From Microvirga sp052115485 (lineage in GTDB: Bacteria; Pseudomonadota; Alphaproteobacteria; Rhizobiales; Beijerinckiaceae), in NCBI RefSeq assembly GCF_052115485.1, contig NZ_JBFRGU010000004.1, forward strand, positions 372,001 through 436,000: DNA of 64,000 bases, given 5' to 3'. A program made the translations under genes and the position numbers. Shown piece after piece: positions 37,516-46,043 of the stretch. The notes under the pieces were generated by a model. It saw nothing but the letters and a program-made list of their open reading frames with translations. It had not been told where the DNA came from and made no database searches. Position 1 is the first letter of the stretch, and every line of letters starts with the position of its first letter.

Positions 37516-38715
37516 ATGACTCCGATCTTCCGTACGCTGTCCCTTGGAATAGCCCTTGCGCTCGGCGCAACGGCCGCGAATGCGCAGCAGCCGCCGATCA
37601 AGATCGGAGAATTGAACTCCTATGGCAAATGGGCGGCTTTCACGGTGCCCTACCGGAATGGTTGGCAACTGGCGCTCGACGAGATCAACGCCAAGGGCGG
37701 CGTCCTCGGCCGCAAAATCGAAATCGTCTCCCGTGAAGACGGAGCGACCACGGGCGACGCGACCCGCGTCGCGGAAGAGTTGGTGACTCGCGAAAGTGTA
37801 TCGTTCCTCTTCGGCTCGTTCCTGTCGAATGTCGGCGTCGCCATGGCCGATTTCGCGAACCAGAAAAAGATCGTCTACATCGCCGCCGAACCTTTGACCG
37901 ACGCTATCACCATGGCGCAAGGCAACCGCTACACCTTCCGCATCCGACCGAACAATTACATGCAGGTCGGCATGCTGGTGGAGCAGGCCAAGGCTTCAGG
38001 TGCCAAGCGCTGGGCCATCGTCGCGCCGAACTACGAATACGGCCAGTCGGCGGCGGAAGTGTTCAAGCGGCTGATCAAGGAACGCGTCCCTGGTGCGGAG
38101 ATCGTGGCCGAGCAATACCCGGCGCTTGGCAAGATCGAGGCGGGAGCAACCGTCTCGGCCTTGGAGCAGGCCAAGCCCGACGGCATCTTCAACGTGCTCT
38201 TCGGGCCCGATCTCACCCAGTTCGTGCGCGAGGGCAATACGCGCGGCCTCTTCGAGAAGAAGTCAGTTCTGTCGCTGCTGACCGGCGAACCCGAATGGCT
38301 TCTGCCCCTCAAGGATGAAGTGCCGGAGGGCTGGACCGTCACCGGCTATCCGTGGGACGAGATCGCCGACCCGAAGCACAAGGCTTTCGTCGACGCCTAT
38401 CGCGCCAAATACAACGAGACACCGCGTCTCGGCTCGCTTCTCGGGTACATGGTCGTCCACATGATCCGCGACACCATCGAGCGCGCAGGATCGGTGGAGA
38501 CCGACGCCCTGATCAAGTCCCTCGAGAACGCCAAATTCGACACCGTCGCGGGGCCTGTGACCATGCGCGGCATCGACCATCAGGCCTCCCTGGGCGCCTG
38601 GACAGGCAAGCTCGTGCTCAAGGGCACGGCCGGCGGCATGAAGGATTGGAAGTACAACGACGGAACCGCCTTCATGCCGAGCGAGGCGGAAGTAAAGGCC
38701 GTGCGGAAGCAGTGA
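37516..38715 (+). CDS. Branched-chain amino acid type ABC transporter, periplasmic binding protein
   Basis: A 399-residue Peripla_BP_6 family protein. Start 37516 has AGGAAACGAG upstream and gives a signal peptide, MTPIFRTLSLGIALALGATAANAQ, cut before QPPIKIGELNSYGKW. The mature part has two lobes; EDGATTGDATRVAEELVTRE and YEYGQSAAEVFKRLIKE are typical of LivK-like and amide/urea-type binding proteins. The permease and ATPase genes follow after a 409-base repeat-filled gap. The ligand is not fixed by sequence; relatives bind amino acids, short amides or aromatic acids. No symbol is given for that reason. Confidence 0.85.
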   Translation: MTPIFRTLSLGIALALGATAANAQQPPIKIGELNSYGKWAAFTVPYRNGWQLALDEINAKGGVLGRKIEIVSREDGATTGDATRVAEELVTRESVSFLFGSFLSNVGVAMADFANQKKIVYIAAEPLTDAITMAQGNRYTFRIRPNNYMQVGMLVEQAKASGAKRWAIVAPNYEYGQSAAEVFKRLIKERVPGAEIVAEQYPALGKIEAGATVSALEQAKPDGIFNVLFGPDLTQFVREGNTRGLFEKKSVLSLLTGEPEWLLPLKDEVPEGWTVTGYPWDEIADPKHKAFVDAYRAKYNETPRLGSLLGYMVVHMIRDTIERAGSVETDALIKSLENAKFDTVAGPVTMRGIDHQASLGAWTGKLVLKGTAGGMKDWKYNDGTAFMPSEAEVKAVRKQ

Positions 38716-38735
38716 GCAGCGCATACGTCGCCGAT

Positions 38736-39085
38736 CCCCTTCCCCCTTGCGGGGGAGAGTTAGGGAGGGGGGATGCTCGCGCCACATTCTGAGGCCCTAG
38801 GCTCATACCCCGTCTCCAACTCTTCCCCACAAGGAGGAAGAGAGATTGTGGGAACACCTCGATGACACAGGAAGCCTCAACCTCCGCATGCACCGCCCCA
38901 TCCCCTCCCCCCTTGTGGGGCAGGGTTAGGGAGGGGGGTATACCACCAACGAATCGATCCTCGCGCCCAGTCGGTCCGGTGCCACCCCCCTCTCCAACTC
39001 TCCCCCGCTCCAAGTCGGGTGTTCCCGACTTGGACAAAGAGAAACGGATTTCGGGCAAGCCCGAGATCCGGGGGGGAGAGGGATT
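38736..39085. repeat. Block of G/C-rich inverted intergenic repeats
   Basis: The 409-base gap between the binding protein and the permease gene holds no gene. It is filled by two related units. Unit 1 runs from CCCCTTCCCCCTTGCGGGGG (38736) to CCACAAGGAGGAAGAG (38846). Unit 2 starts at CCCCATCCCCTCC (38896) and ends near GGGGGGGAGAGGG (39085). Both contain GTTAGGGAGGGGGG and a complementary CTCCAACTC arm. Inside unit 2 are CCAAGTCGGG-TGTT-CCCGACTTGG (39010-39033) and TCGGGC-AA-GCCCGA (39051-39064). These look like a REP-type family of Rhizobiales. Confidence 0.85.
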
Positions 39086-39124
39086 GTCGGAGTTGTCGCT
39101 GTCCATCCGGGAAGAATAAGGCGT

Positions 39125-40972
39125 ATGGATCTCTCCTTCCTCGCCATTCAGGCCCTGAACGGGCTTTCCAGCGCATCATCCCTTTTCATCACCGCTTGCG
39201 GCCTTACCCTCGTTTTCGGTGTCACGCGGATCGTGAATTTCGCGCACGGTTCGCTCTACATGATCGGGGCCTACACGGCCGCGACTCTCATTCCACGTCT
39301 GCTTGAATGGTCCTACGGACCGGCACCGTTCTGGCTCGGCATTCTCGTCTCCGCGTTGATCGTCGGCGTCATCGGCGTCGTGATCGAAGTGCTGCTCCTG
39401 CGGCGGATCTACACTGCACCGGAGCTCTTCCAGCTGCTCGCCACTTTCGGCGTCGTTCTCGTAGCGCAGGATCTCGTCGTGCAGATTTTTGGGCCGCAGG
39501 ATATTCTGGGCCCACGCGCGCCGGGTTTGCGCGCGCCGGTCGAAATCTTTGGGCGACGGTTTCCATCCTACGAACTCGCTCTCATCGCAGCCGGTCCCAT
39601 CGTGCTCGGCTTCGTCTGGTTCATCCTGAGGCGTACACGCTTTGGCGTTCGGTTACGCGCGGCGACGCAGGATCGCGAGATGGTTGCCGCGCTCGGCGTC
39701 AACCAGGCGCTGCTGTTCACCGGTACGCTCTTTCTCGGTGCATTCCTCGCAGGCCTCGGCGGCGCATTGCAGGTCCCGCGGGTCGCGGCCAATAACGGCA
39801 TGGATCTTTCGATCATCGCCGAATGTTTCGTCGTCACCGTCGTCGGCGGCATGGGCAGCGTGCCGGGGGCGTTTCTCGCGGCATTGATCATCGGACAATT
39901 GCAGGCCTTCGGCATTCTGCTTTTTCCGAAGAGCACGCTTGTCATCGTCTTCCTCCTGATGGCCGTCACACTCGCCATTCGCCCGAACGGCTTGTTCGGA
40001 CGCCCTGAGAACATCAGCGGGGCTCATGCGGTCGGCATTTCGAGCCACACGCCGCACCGCTACAGCGCATCAGCCACAGGCGTGCTTCTTGCGCTCCTCG
40101 CTGCTCTGCCTCTCGTCGCGGATGACTATTTCCTGAAAGTCGCGACCGAGATCCTCATCTTCGCGCTGTTCGCCTTCAGCCTGCAGCTTCTCATCGGTGT
40201 CGGCGGTCTCGTCAGTTTTGGTCATGCCGCCTTCTTTGGTCTCGGCGCTTACGGCGCGGCGCTCGGCGTCAAATGGCTTGGCGCGTCGATGGAAAGCGCG
40301 TTGCCGCTCGCGCCCCTTCTAGCGGCGCTCGGCGCGATGGCTGTCGGCGCATTCATCGTGCGCCTCTCCGGCATCTATCTCGCCATGATGACGCTTGCCG
40401 CCGCGCAAATTCTCTATGCGGTCGCGTTTCAATGGGTTGATGTGACGGGCGGCGACAACGGCCTTGTCGGGATCTGGCCATCATCCTGGGCTGCAGGGCG
40501 AACCGCCTATTACTTGTTGACCCTCACGTTCACCGCAGGCGCGATCCTTCTCCTGAAGCGCGTTATCGACGCGCCCTTCGGCTATTCTTTGCGCGCCATG
40601 CGCGATTCACAAGCACGCTCGGAAGCCATCGGCCTTGGTATCCGCCACCATCGCTGGCTCGCTTTCATCATCGCGGGCGCGGCAGCGGGATTGGCCGGCG
40701 GGCTCTACGCATTCTCGCGCGGCTCCGTCGATCCGACATTGCTCGGCATTCCGACTTCCGTCGATGCGCTCACCATGCTGCTCCTCGGCGGCATTCAGAC
40801 GATCACCGGACCGCTCGCCGGTGCCGCCGTGCTGCACACGCTGCGCGATCAGATCATGCCGCTCACCGCCTATTGGCGGCTGCTTCTGGGCCTCAGCATC
40901 ATCGCCATGGTTCTCCTCTTCCCACGCGGCCTTGTCGGCACGTTGCGGCATTGGCGCGAGGAGCGGCGATGA
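39125..40972 (+). CDS. Fused branched-chain amino acid type ABC permease (LivH-LivM)
   Basis: A 615-residue permease in which LivH-like (about residues 1-290) and LivM-like (about 310-600) halves are joined. The first half begins MDLSFLAIQALNGLSSASSLF with the EAA-like loop (FGVRLRAATQDREMVAALGVN). The second half has its own loop (FGYSLRAMRDSQARSEAIGL) and LLIGVGGLVSFGHAAFFGLG. Such fusions occur in several alphaproteobacterial Liv-type importers. The upstream gap is repeat-filled, but AATAAGGCGT supplies a ribosome-binding site. The stop overlaps livG as ATGA. Confidence 0.9.
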   Translation: MDLSFLAIQALNGLSSASSLFITACGLTLVFGVTRIVNFAHGSLYMIGAYTAATLIPRLLEWSYGPAPFWLGILVSALIVGVIGVVIEVLLLRRIYTAPELFQLLATFGVVLVAQDLVVQIFGPQDILGPRAPGLRAPVEIFGRRFPSYELALIAAGPIVLGFVWFILRRTRFGVRLRAATQDREMVAALGVNQALLFTGTLFLGAFLAGLGGALQVPRVAANNGMDLSIIAECFVVTVVGGMGSVPGAFLAALIIGQLQAFGILLFPKSTLVIVFLLMAVTLAIRPNGLFGRPENISGAHAVGISSHTPHRYSASATGVLLALLAALPLVADDYFLKVATEILIFALFAFSLQLLIGVGGLVSFGHAAFFGLGAYGAALGVKWLGASMESALPLAPLLAALGAMAVGAFIVRLSGIYLAMMTLAAAQILYAVAFQWVDVTGGDNGLVGIWPSSWAAGRTAYYLLTLTFTAGAILLLKRVIDAPFGYSLRAMRDSQARSEAIGLGIRHHRWLAFIIAGAAAGLAGGLYAFSRGSVDPTLLGIPTSVDALTMLLLGGIQTITGPLAGAAVLHTLRDQIMPLTAYWRLLLGLSIIAMVLLFPRGLVGTLRHWREERR

Positions 40973-41730
40973 TCCTCCTCAATGTGGAAAGCATCAGCAA
41001 GTCTTTCGGCGGGGTCACCGCCGCGCGAGATGTCAGCTTCACGGTCGCTCGCAGTGAAATGGTTGCGCTCATCGGCCCGAACGGAGCGGGCAAGTCGACT
41101 GTCTTCAACATGATCGGCGGCCAGTTGAAGGCGGATCATGGGCGCGTCCTTCTCGAGAATACTGACATCACCGACGCATCGCCACAGGAGCGGTTCCGCC
41201 TCGGCGTTGGGCGTACCTTTCAGGTGGCGCAGACGTTTCTATCCATGACCGTGATCGAGAACGTGCAGATGGCGTTGATCAGTCATCGCCACGAAAGCCG
41301 ACGCGCCTGGAACCCCGCGCGCAAACTTCATCGGGAAGAGGCTTTTACGCTGCTCGAACGCGTCGGCATGGTGGACATTGCCGACCAGCCGTGCTCGACG
41401 CTCGCCTATGGCGACGTGAAGCGCCTGGAACTGGCGGTGGCGCTGGCCGGAGAGCCGCGACTTCTTCTGATGGATGAACCCACGGCCGGCATGGCCCTGC
41501 GTGAACGTGCGGCGCTCATGGATCTAACGAGCAGCATCGTGGACACGATGAAGATCGGCGTGCTCTTTACCGAACATGACATGGATGTGGTCTTCGGCCA
41601 CGCAGATCGTGTGCTGGTTTTGCTGCGCGGCAAGATCATCGCAGCAGGTTCGCCGGAAGAGATTCGCAACGACCCGCAGGTGAGACAAGCCTATCTCGGC
41701 GACAGCCACGCGCTCGCGAGGTCCGTATGA
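40969..41730 (+). CDS. livG: Branched-chain amino acid type ABC transporter ATPase, LivG-like
   Basis: A 253-residue ATPase. The start at 40969 overlaps the permease stop. Walker A is GPNGAGKS, Walker B is LLLMDEPTAGM, and the switch histidine is in LFTEHDMDVV. The signature region reads LAYGDVKRLELAVAL, a weakened LSGGQ form typical of LivG. The C-terminal BCA-type tail (NDPQVRQAYLGD) confirms the subfamily. The stop overlaps livF by four bases, so the operon is fully coupled. Confidence 0.9.
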   Translation: MILLNVESISKSFGGVTAARDVSFTVARSEMVALIGPNGAGKSTVFNMIGGQLKADHGRVLLENTDITDASPQERFRLGVGRTFQVAQTFLSMTVIENVQMALISHRHESRRAWNPARKLHREEAFTLLERVGMVDIADQPCSTLAYGDVKRLELAVALAGEPRLLLMDEPTAGMALRERAALMDLTSSIVDTMKIGVLFTEHDMDVVFGHADRVLVLLRGKIIAAGSPEEIRNDPQVRQAYLGDSHALARSV

Positions 41731-42440
41731 CGACGCTCTTGCTCGATGTGGCGAAGCTCTGCGCATCCTATGGCCGCGCGCAAGTGCTGTTCGACCTCTC
41801 GCTTCAGCTTCACGCGGGCGAGGTCGTGGCGCTGGTCGGGCGCAACGGCGCTGGCAAGACGACGACCCTCAAGGCGATCATGGGACTGCTTTCCGCAAGA
41901 GCCGAGCGGCTGAGCTTTGCCGGCCACTCGCTCCTTGGAGTGCCGACCTATCGCATCGCCCGCTTCGGCCTCGGTTATGTGCCCGAGGATCGGCGCATCT
42001 TCACCGATCTGACCATTGCGGAAAATCTGGAGGTCGGCCGCCGGGCCGGACGTCCGGGCCATTCACCCTGGAATCCTGAGCGGCTGTTTCGGCTCTTTCC
42101 GAACCTCTCCGAAATGAAGGGACGACGAGGAAGTCAGATGTCGGGCGGCGAGCAGCAGATGCTCTCCATTGCCCGCACTCTCATGGGCAACCCGGACGCG
42201 ATTCTCCTCGACGAGCCCTCGGAAGGCATCGCCCCGGTCATCGTTCAGATGATGGCCGAGGCGATCCGCGCCATGAAGGCGGAAGGGGTTGCCGTCCTTC
42301 TCTCTGAACAGAACTGGGCCTTCGCCGCCCAGATCAGCGACCGGGCCTGCGTCATCGAACGCGGCGAGACGCGGTTTCAGGGTTCCATGGCGGATTTCAT
42401 GGCCGACCATGCGCTACGAGCGGAGACGCTGGGTGTGTGA
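41727..42440 (+). CDS. livF: Branched-chain amino acid type ABC transporter ATPase, LivF-like
   Basis: A 237-residue ATPase, partner of LivG. Walker A GRNGAGKT, the family's GYVPEDRRIFTDLTIAENLEVG, signature MSGGEQQM, Walker B ILLDEPSEGIAP, and LLSEQNWAFA with glutamine after the switch region are all typical of LivF. It completes the transporter: binding protein, fused permease, two ATPases. Its gene is followed by a repeat and then by ferredoxin. Length is normal for the family. Confidence 0.9.
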   Translation: MTTLLLDVAKLCASYGRAQVLFDLSLQLHAGEVVALVGRNGAGKTTTLKAIMGLLSARAERLSFAGHSLLGVPTYRIARFGLGYVPEDRRIFTDLTIAENLEVGRRAGRPGHSPWNPERLFRLFPNLSEMKGRRGSQMSGGEQQMLSIARTLMGNPDAILLDEPSEGIAPVIVQMMAEAIRAMKAEGVAVLLSEQNWAFAAQISDRACVIERGETRFQGSMADFMADHALRAETLGV

Positions 42441-42452
42441 CGGCAACCGCCC

Positions 42453-42587
42453 GTCATTCCGGGGCGTGCGCACGAGCCCGGAACCCATACCCGCCGAGAG
42501 TTCAGGAAAAAACGTCACGCTTGCGATCCATCTTTTCCAACCTGCACGTATGGGTTCCCGGGCTCCGCTGCGCGGCCCCGGAATGAC
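42453..42587. repeat. Intergenic inverted repeat, GTCATTCCGGGGC family
   Basis: GTCATTCCGGGGC (42453-42465) is mirrored exactly by GCCCCGGAATGAC (42575-42587). Inside, GAGCCCGGAACCCATA (from 42474) pairs with TATGGGTTCC-CGGGCTC (from 42549) with one insertion. The same 13-base core recurs at 47751. It lies between livF and the ferredoxin gene. Confidence 0.85.
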
Positions 42588-42697
42588 AAGGGAAGGGCTC
42601 ATATTGACGGGCCGAGTGGGAAAGACGATATGCAGGCCGTCCGGCGTGATCCGCGCCATTCATTGAAAACCAAACCTTTTCAAGGAATTCCTAGCCC

Positions 42698-43012
42698 ATG
42701 GGCGTCATCCATGTGATCGACCGCGCCGGTGAACGTCATACTCTCGAGGCCATCGAGGGTTGGCGCGTCATGGAGATCATCCGGGATTGGGGCCTGCCCA
42801 TCGAGGGCTTGTGCGGCGGAGCCTGCGAGTGCGCCACCTGCCATGTCTTCGTGACCGAGGAGTGGCTGGACAAGCTCTATCCACCCACGGGTGAGGAGGA
42901 GGATCAGCTCGACACGGTCATGACGCGGTCCAATTCGCGCCTTTCCTGCCAGATCCTGTGGACGCCCGAGCTTGACGGGCTAGAGGTGACGCTCGCCCCC
43001 ACGGGCGGCTGA
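42698..43012 (+). CDS. 2Fe-2S ferredoxin, adrenodoxin type
   Basis: A 104-residue ferredoxin that carries electrons to redox enzymes. The cluster cysteines fit the adrenodoxin pattern: C39-x5-C45-x2-C48-x35-C84 (GLCGGACECATC ... RLSCQI); C43 is an extra cysteine. It differs from the Isc ferredoxin in lacking iscSUA context and instead stands 69 bases upstream of a ferredoxin reductase, its probable partner. AAGGAATTC is the ribosome-binding site. Partners of such pairs include cytochrome P450s and Rieske oxygenases, none of which is seen in this window. Confidence 0.9.
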   Translation: MGVIHVIDRAGERHTLEAIEGWRVMEIIRDWGLPIEGLCGGACECATCHVFVTEEWLDKLYPPTGEEEDQLDTVMTRSNSRLSCQILWTPELDGLEVTLAPTGG

Positions 43013-43081
43013 TCTGCACAGGGGTACATTGCAAAACTCGGCAGAAAGTGCTTTTCGGGGGCCTCTCGAAGGAGCCTGTTC

Positions 43082-44122
43082 ATGACCGACAATATCGAAA
43101 CGGACGTCGTCATCATCGGCGCGGGGCCTGTTGGCCTTTTCGCCGTATTCGAATTGGGCCTCCTCGATATCAAATGCCACCTCATCGACATCCTGCCGAA
43201 AATCGGCGGCCAATGCGCCGAGCTTTATCCTGAGAAACCGATCTACGACATTCCGGGCTTCCCGATGGTGACCGGCCAGGGCCTCGTCGACAATCTCATG
43301 GCCCAGATCGAGCCGTTCCATCCCTCCTTCCACCTGAGCGAGATGGTGGAGAGCGTCGAGTCTCTCGGCACGCCCGAGGCTCCGCTGTTCCGGGTCAAGA
43401 CGGATGCCGGCACCACCTTCACCTGCAAAGCCTTGATCGTTGCGGCGGGCGGCGGCTCGTTCCAGCCCAAAAAGCCGCCCATCGACCATATCGAGGCCTA
43501 TGAGGGCACCGGCGTGTTCTATGCCGTACGCCACATGCAGATGTTCAAGGACAAGAAGATCCTGATCGTCGGTGGCGGCGATTCGGCTCTCGACTGGACC
43601 GTGAACCTGCAACCGCTCGCCGAGCGCCTGACTCTCCTCCACCGGCGAGACGCCTTCCGCGCCGCGCCGCATACGGTGGAGAAGATGCGCTCGCTCGTGG
43701 CGTCGAGCGAGATGGATCTGCATCTCGGGCAGATCGTCGAACTGAAGGGCGCAGCGCCCGTGCTCGAGAGCGTCGTGATCCGCAAGGATGACGGCTCCAC
43801 CTTCGAAGTCGCGTGCGATGTGATCCTGCCCTTCTTCGGCCTGACCATGAAGCTCGGCCCCATCTCCGAATGGGGCCTGAACCTTCATGAGAACCTGATC
43901 CCGGTCGATACGGAGAAGTTCGAGACGAGCGTTCCCGGCATCTTTGCCATCGGCGACATCAACACCTATCCGGGCAAGCTGAAGCTCATTCTCTCCGGCT
44001 TCCATGAGGGCGCGTTGGCGGCGCAGCAGGTCTACCACTACGTCTATCCGGGAAAGAGGCTCCTGTTCCAATACACGACCTCGTCCACGAGCCTGCAGAA
44101 GAAACTCGGCGTCGTGGCCTGA
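43082..44122 (+). CDS. Ferredoxin-NADP+ reductase, thioredoxin reductase-like
   Basis: A 346-residue flavoprotein of the thioredoxin reductase fold without the C-x2-C redox pair, the family of Bacillus YumC and Rhodopseudomonas FNR. The FAD site is GAGPVGLFAVFELGLL, the NADPH site is GGGDSALDW, and the second FAD motif is FAIGDINTYPGKLKLI. The C-terminal extension that stacks on the flavin (TTSSTSLQKKLGV) is present. It presumably reduces the ferredoxin made by the gene upstream. AAGGAG precedes the start at a good spacing. A hairpin follows the stop. Confidence 0.9.
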   Translation: MTDNIETDVVIIGAGPVGLFAVFELGLLDIKCHLIDILPKIGGQCAELYPEKPIYDIPGFPMVTGQGLVDNLMAQIEPFHPSFHLSEMVESVESLGTPEAPLFRVKTDAGTTFTCKALIVAAGGGSFQPKKPPIDHIEAYEGTGVFYAVRHMQMFKDKKILIVGGGDSALDWTVNLQPLAERLTLLHRRDAFRAAPHTVEKMRSLVASSEMDLHLGQIVELKGAAPVLESVVIRKDDGSTFEVACDVILPFFGLTMKLGPISEWGLNLHENLIPVDTEKFETSVPGIFAIGDINTYPGKLKLILSGFHEGALAAQQVYHYVYPGKRLLFQYTTSSTSLQKKLGVVA

Positions 44123-44129
44123 TGAAACC

Positions 44130-44150
44130 GCGCCCTCTTGCGGAGGGCGC
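44130..44150 (+). terminator. Hairpin after the ferredoxin reductase gene
   Basis: GCGCCCTC-TTGCG-GAGGGCGC, a perfect 8-base stem eight bases after the stop. Only GCGTTCC follows, so there is no real T-run; it may stabilise the message more than end it. Confidence 0.5.
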
Positions 44151-44173
44151 GCGTTCCTGAAACTCTTAACCGC

Positions 44174-45421
44174 ATGAAGCCCATTTCCGATCTCACCTTC
44201 GGTCGGCGCGTCATGGCGCTGATCGAGGACCTCGCCCGCCACTCCGATGAACCCGGACGCATCACGCGGCTCTATCTTTCGCCCTCGCACCGCGCAGCAG
44301 CGGAAACGACACAAGCGATGATGAGCGCGGCTGGGCTCAAGAGCCATATCGATGCGCTCGGCTCGGTGATCGGCCGCCTCGAAGGTGCAAACCCCGACGC
44401 ACCCGCCCTCATCATCGGCTCGCATATCGACAGCGTGGTGGATGCGGGGCGCTATGACGGCAATCTCGGCGTCGTGCTCGGCATCGTGGTTGCGGAAGCT
44501 TTGAAGGCTGAGGGCATCGTTCCTTCCTGTCCTATCGAAGTGATTGCTTTCGGCGACGAAGAGAACGCCCGCTTCCCGACGAACCTTTCCACCTCCTATG
44601 CCCTCTCCGGCCGTTACAATCCCGCATGGCTCGACGGTAAGGACGCGCAAGGCGTGTCCTTACGCGACGCGCTGGCGACCTTCCGGGGCGATCCGGAGGG
44701 CATCGCGGCTCTTACGCGAGATCCCGCCCGCTATCGCGGTTATCTCGAAGTCCATATCGAGCAAGGGCCGCTTCTGGAGGCGGAAGGCCTGTCGGTCGGC
44801 ATCGTCACCGCGATCAACGGCGCGACACGCGCCCGCGCCACCGTGATCGGTGAGGCGGGCCATGCGGGCACCGTGCCGATGAATATGCGCCGCGACGCGC
44901 TCGCCGCTGTCGCGGAGATGACCTTGGCCGTCGAACGGATCGGCGCCAAGCATCCCGACACCGTCGCGACTGTGGGCGTGGCGCTGGTCGCTCCCGGCGC
45001 GATCAACGTCATTCCCGCGCGTGTCGATTTCACCCTCGATGCGCGCTCCCCGGATGACGCTGTACGCCACGCAATGGTCGACGACATCGTGCAAGAATGC
45101 AGCGCCATCGCGGAACGGCGAGGCGTCGCGTTCCGCTTCGAACCTTTCATGGATTCGGCCGCGACGCCGATGGATCAAGGCCTGATGCGAGAATTCGAGC
45201 GCGGCGTAAAATCGCTCGATCTCCCTGTGCGCCATCTTTCTTCCGGTGCCGGCCACGATGCTGTCGCGATGGCATCTCTTTGCCCCGTCGCCATGCTCTT
45301 CGTGCGCTGTAAGGGCGGCGTCAGTCACAACCCGGCAGAATCGATCACGATCGAAGATGCGGACATCGCCGCGTGCGTTCTCATTGAAACCGTGAAGAAG
45401 ATCGTCACCGCTCAATCATGA
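44174..45421 (+). CDS. Allantoate amidohydrolase / N-carbamoyl-L-amino acid hydrolase (M20 family)
   Basis: A 415-residue dimetal amidohydrolase acting on carbamoyl groups in purine or hydantoin breakdown. Start 44174 gives MKPISDLTFGRRVMALIEDLARHSDEPGRITRLYLSPSHR, the typical start; an upstream in-frame codon is unlikely. Metal ligands: H and D in IGSHIDSV, D in GRYDGNLGVV, E-E in GDEENARFP, H in VHIEQGP and H in SSGAGHDAVAM. This ligand set is shared by AllC and carbamoylases, so the substrate is open. No other purine gene is adjacent. The stop overlaps the start of a 26-codon frame (ATGA). Confidence 0.85.
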   Translation: MKPISDLTFGRRVMALIEDLARHSDEPGRITRLYLSPSHRAAAETTQAMMSAAGLKSHIDALGSVIGRLEGANPDAPALIIGSHIDSVVDAGRYDGNLGVVLGIVVAEALKAEGIVPSCPIEVIAFGDEENARFPTNLSTSYALSGRYNPAWLDGKDAQGVSLRDALATFRGDPEGIAALTRDPARYRGYLEVHIEQGPLLEAEGLSVGIVTAINGATRARATVIGEAGHAGTVPMNMRRDALAAVAEMTLAVERIGAKHPDTVATVGVALVAPGAINVIPARVDFTLDARSPDDAVRHAMVDDIVQECSAIAERRGVAFRFEPFMDSAATPMDQGLMREFERGVKSLDLPVRHLSSGAGHDAVAMASLCPVAMLFVRCKGGVSHNPAESITIEDADIAACVLIETVKKIVTAQS

Positions 45422-45498
45422 CCCAAAGCTCATTGCCGATTATTGAGCTGACCGATGTCGCGGAGCCCACGCTTCGCGAAGCAATCGACTTTGAGTGA
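45418..45498 (+). CDS. Possible 26-residue coupled open frame
   Basis: ATGA overlap with the amidohydrolase stop opens a frame of 26 codons, starting MTQSSLPIIELTDVAEPTLR and ending in a TGA at 45496. It has no visible ribosome-binding site of its own, so it would depend on translation coupling. It could be a truncated remnant of a longer gene. It contains the inverted repeat AGCTCA (45427) / TGAGCT (45444) and the palindrome GCTTCGCGAAGC (45471-45482), which may be the true reason the region is kept. Confidence 0.3.
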   Translation: MTQSSLPIIELTDVAEPTLREAIDFE

Positions 45499-45504
45499 CG
45501 CTTC

Positions 45505-46032
45505 TCAACGTCTCGCGTTAGCCACAGCCCAATCTTCCGCGAGAAGCGCCCATCGCTCATGGTCGCGCCATTCGCCGCCGATTTTGAGATAACGCGGGGA
45601 ATAGCCTTCCAACCGAAAGCCGACACCCTCCGCAAGGGAGCGTGAAGCGAGGTTCCCCGGTTGAATATTCGCTTCGAGCCGATGCAGGCCGAAGGCACCG
45701 AAAGCAAGGGTGGCAACTTCGCCGAGCGCCTCACGCATCAAGCCGCGCCCGGCCATGCCGACGCTGCCGTAATAGCCGACGAAGGCATTCTGGAAGAGGC
45801 CGCGCACGATCTCGTTGAGATTGATGACACCCGCAATGCGGCCGCTCGCGCGCTCACGGACGATGAAGCCGATATTGCGCTCGCCATCGCAGCGGGACAG
45901 ATAGGCCATGAAGGCAGTCCCATCCCGACAGGGAAAAACCCACGGCTCGTGCAGCGCAAGGCTCGCGAGGTTTGCCGTGATGAGTTCGTCACCATCCTCG
46001 AACCGAACAGGTTGAACGGAAACGCGGCTCAT
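45505..46032 (-). CDS. GNAT-family N-acetyltransferase, RimJ/RimL-like
   Basis: A 175-residue acetyl-CoA-dependent acetyltransferase of the ribosomal-protein serine/alanine acetyltransferase group. Start 46032 (MSRVSVQPVRFEDGDELITANL) sits 11 bases after the stop of the ammonia-lyase gene, in the same operon. GNAT features: the central strand (GRIAGVINLNEIVRGLF), the acetyl-CoA loop in the form VGMAGRGLMREALG, and the final LHRLEANIQPGNLASRSLAEGVGFRLEGYSPRYLKI typical of RimJ/RimL. The true acceptor is unknown; it may be an N-terminus or a small amine. Confidence 0.88.
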   Translation of the reverse strand: MSRVSVQPVRFEDGDELITANLASLALHEPWVFPCRDGTAFMAYLSRCDGERNIGFIVRERASGRIAGVINLNEIVRGLFQNAFVGYYGSVGMAGRGLMREALGEVATLAFGAFGLHRLEANIQPGNLASRSLAEGVGFRLEGYSPRYLKIGGEWRDHERWALLAEDWAVANARR

Positions 46033-46043
46033 GGAAGATGCGC

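Noticed and set aside
45427..45449. AGCTCA/TGAGCT dyad as terminator after the amidohydrolase
   Set aside because: Six-base stem, 11-base loop and no T-run; kept only as a note on the small coupled frame.
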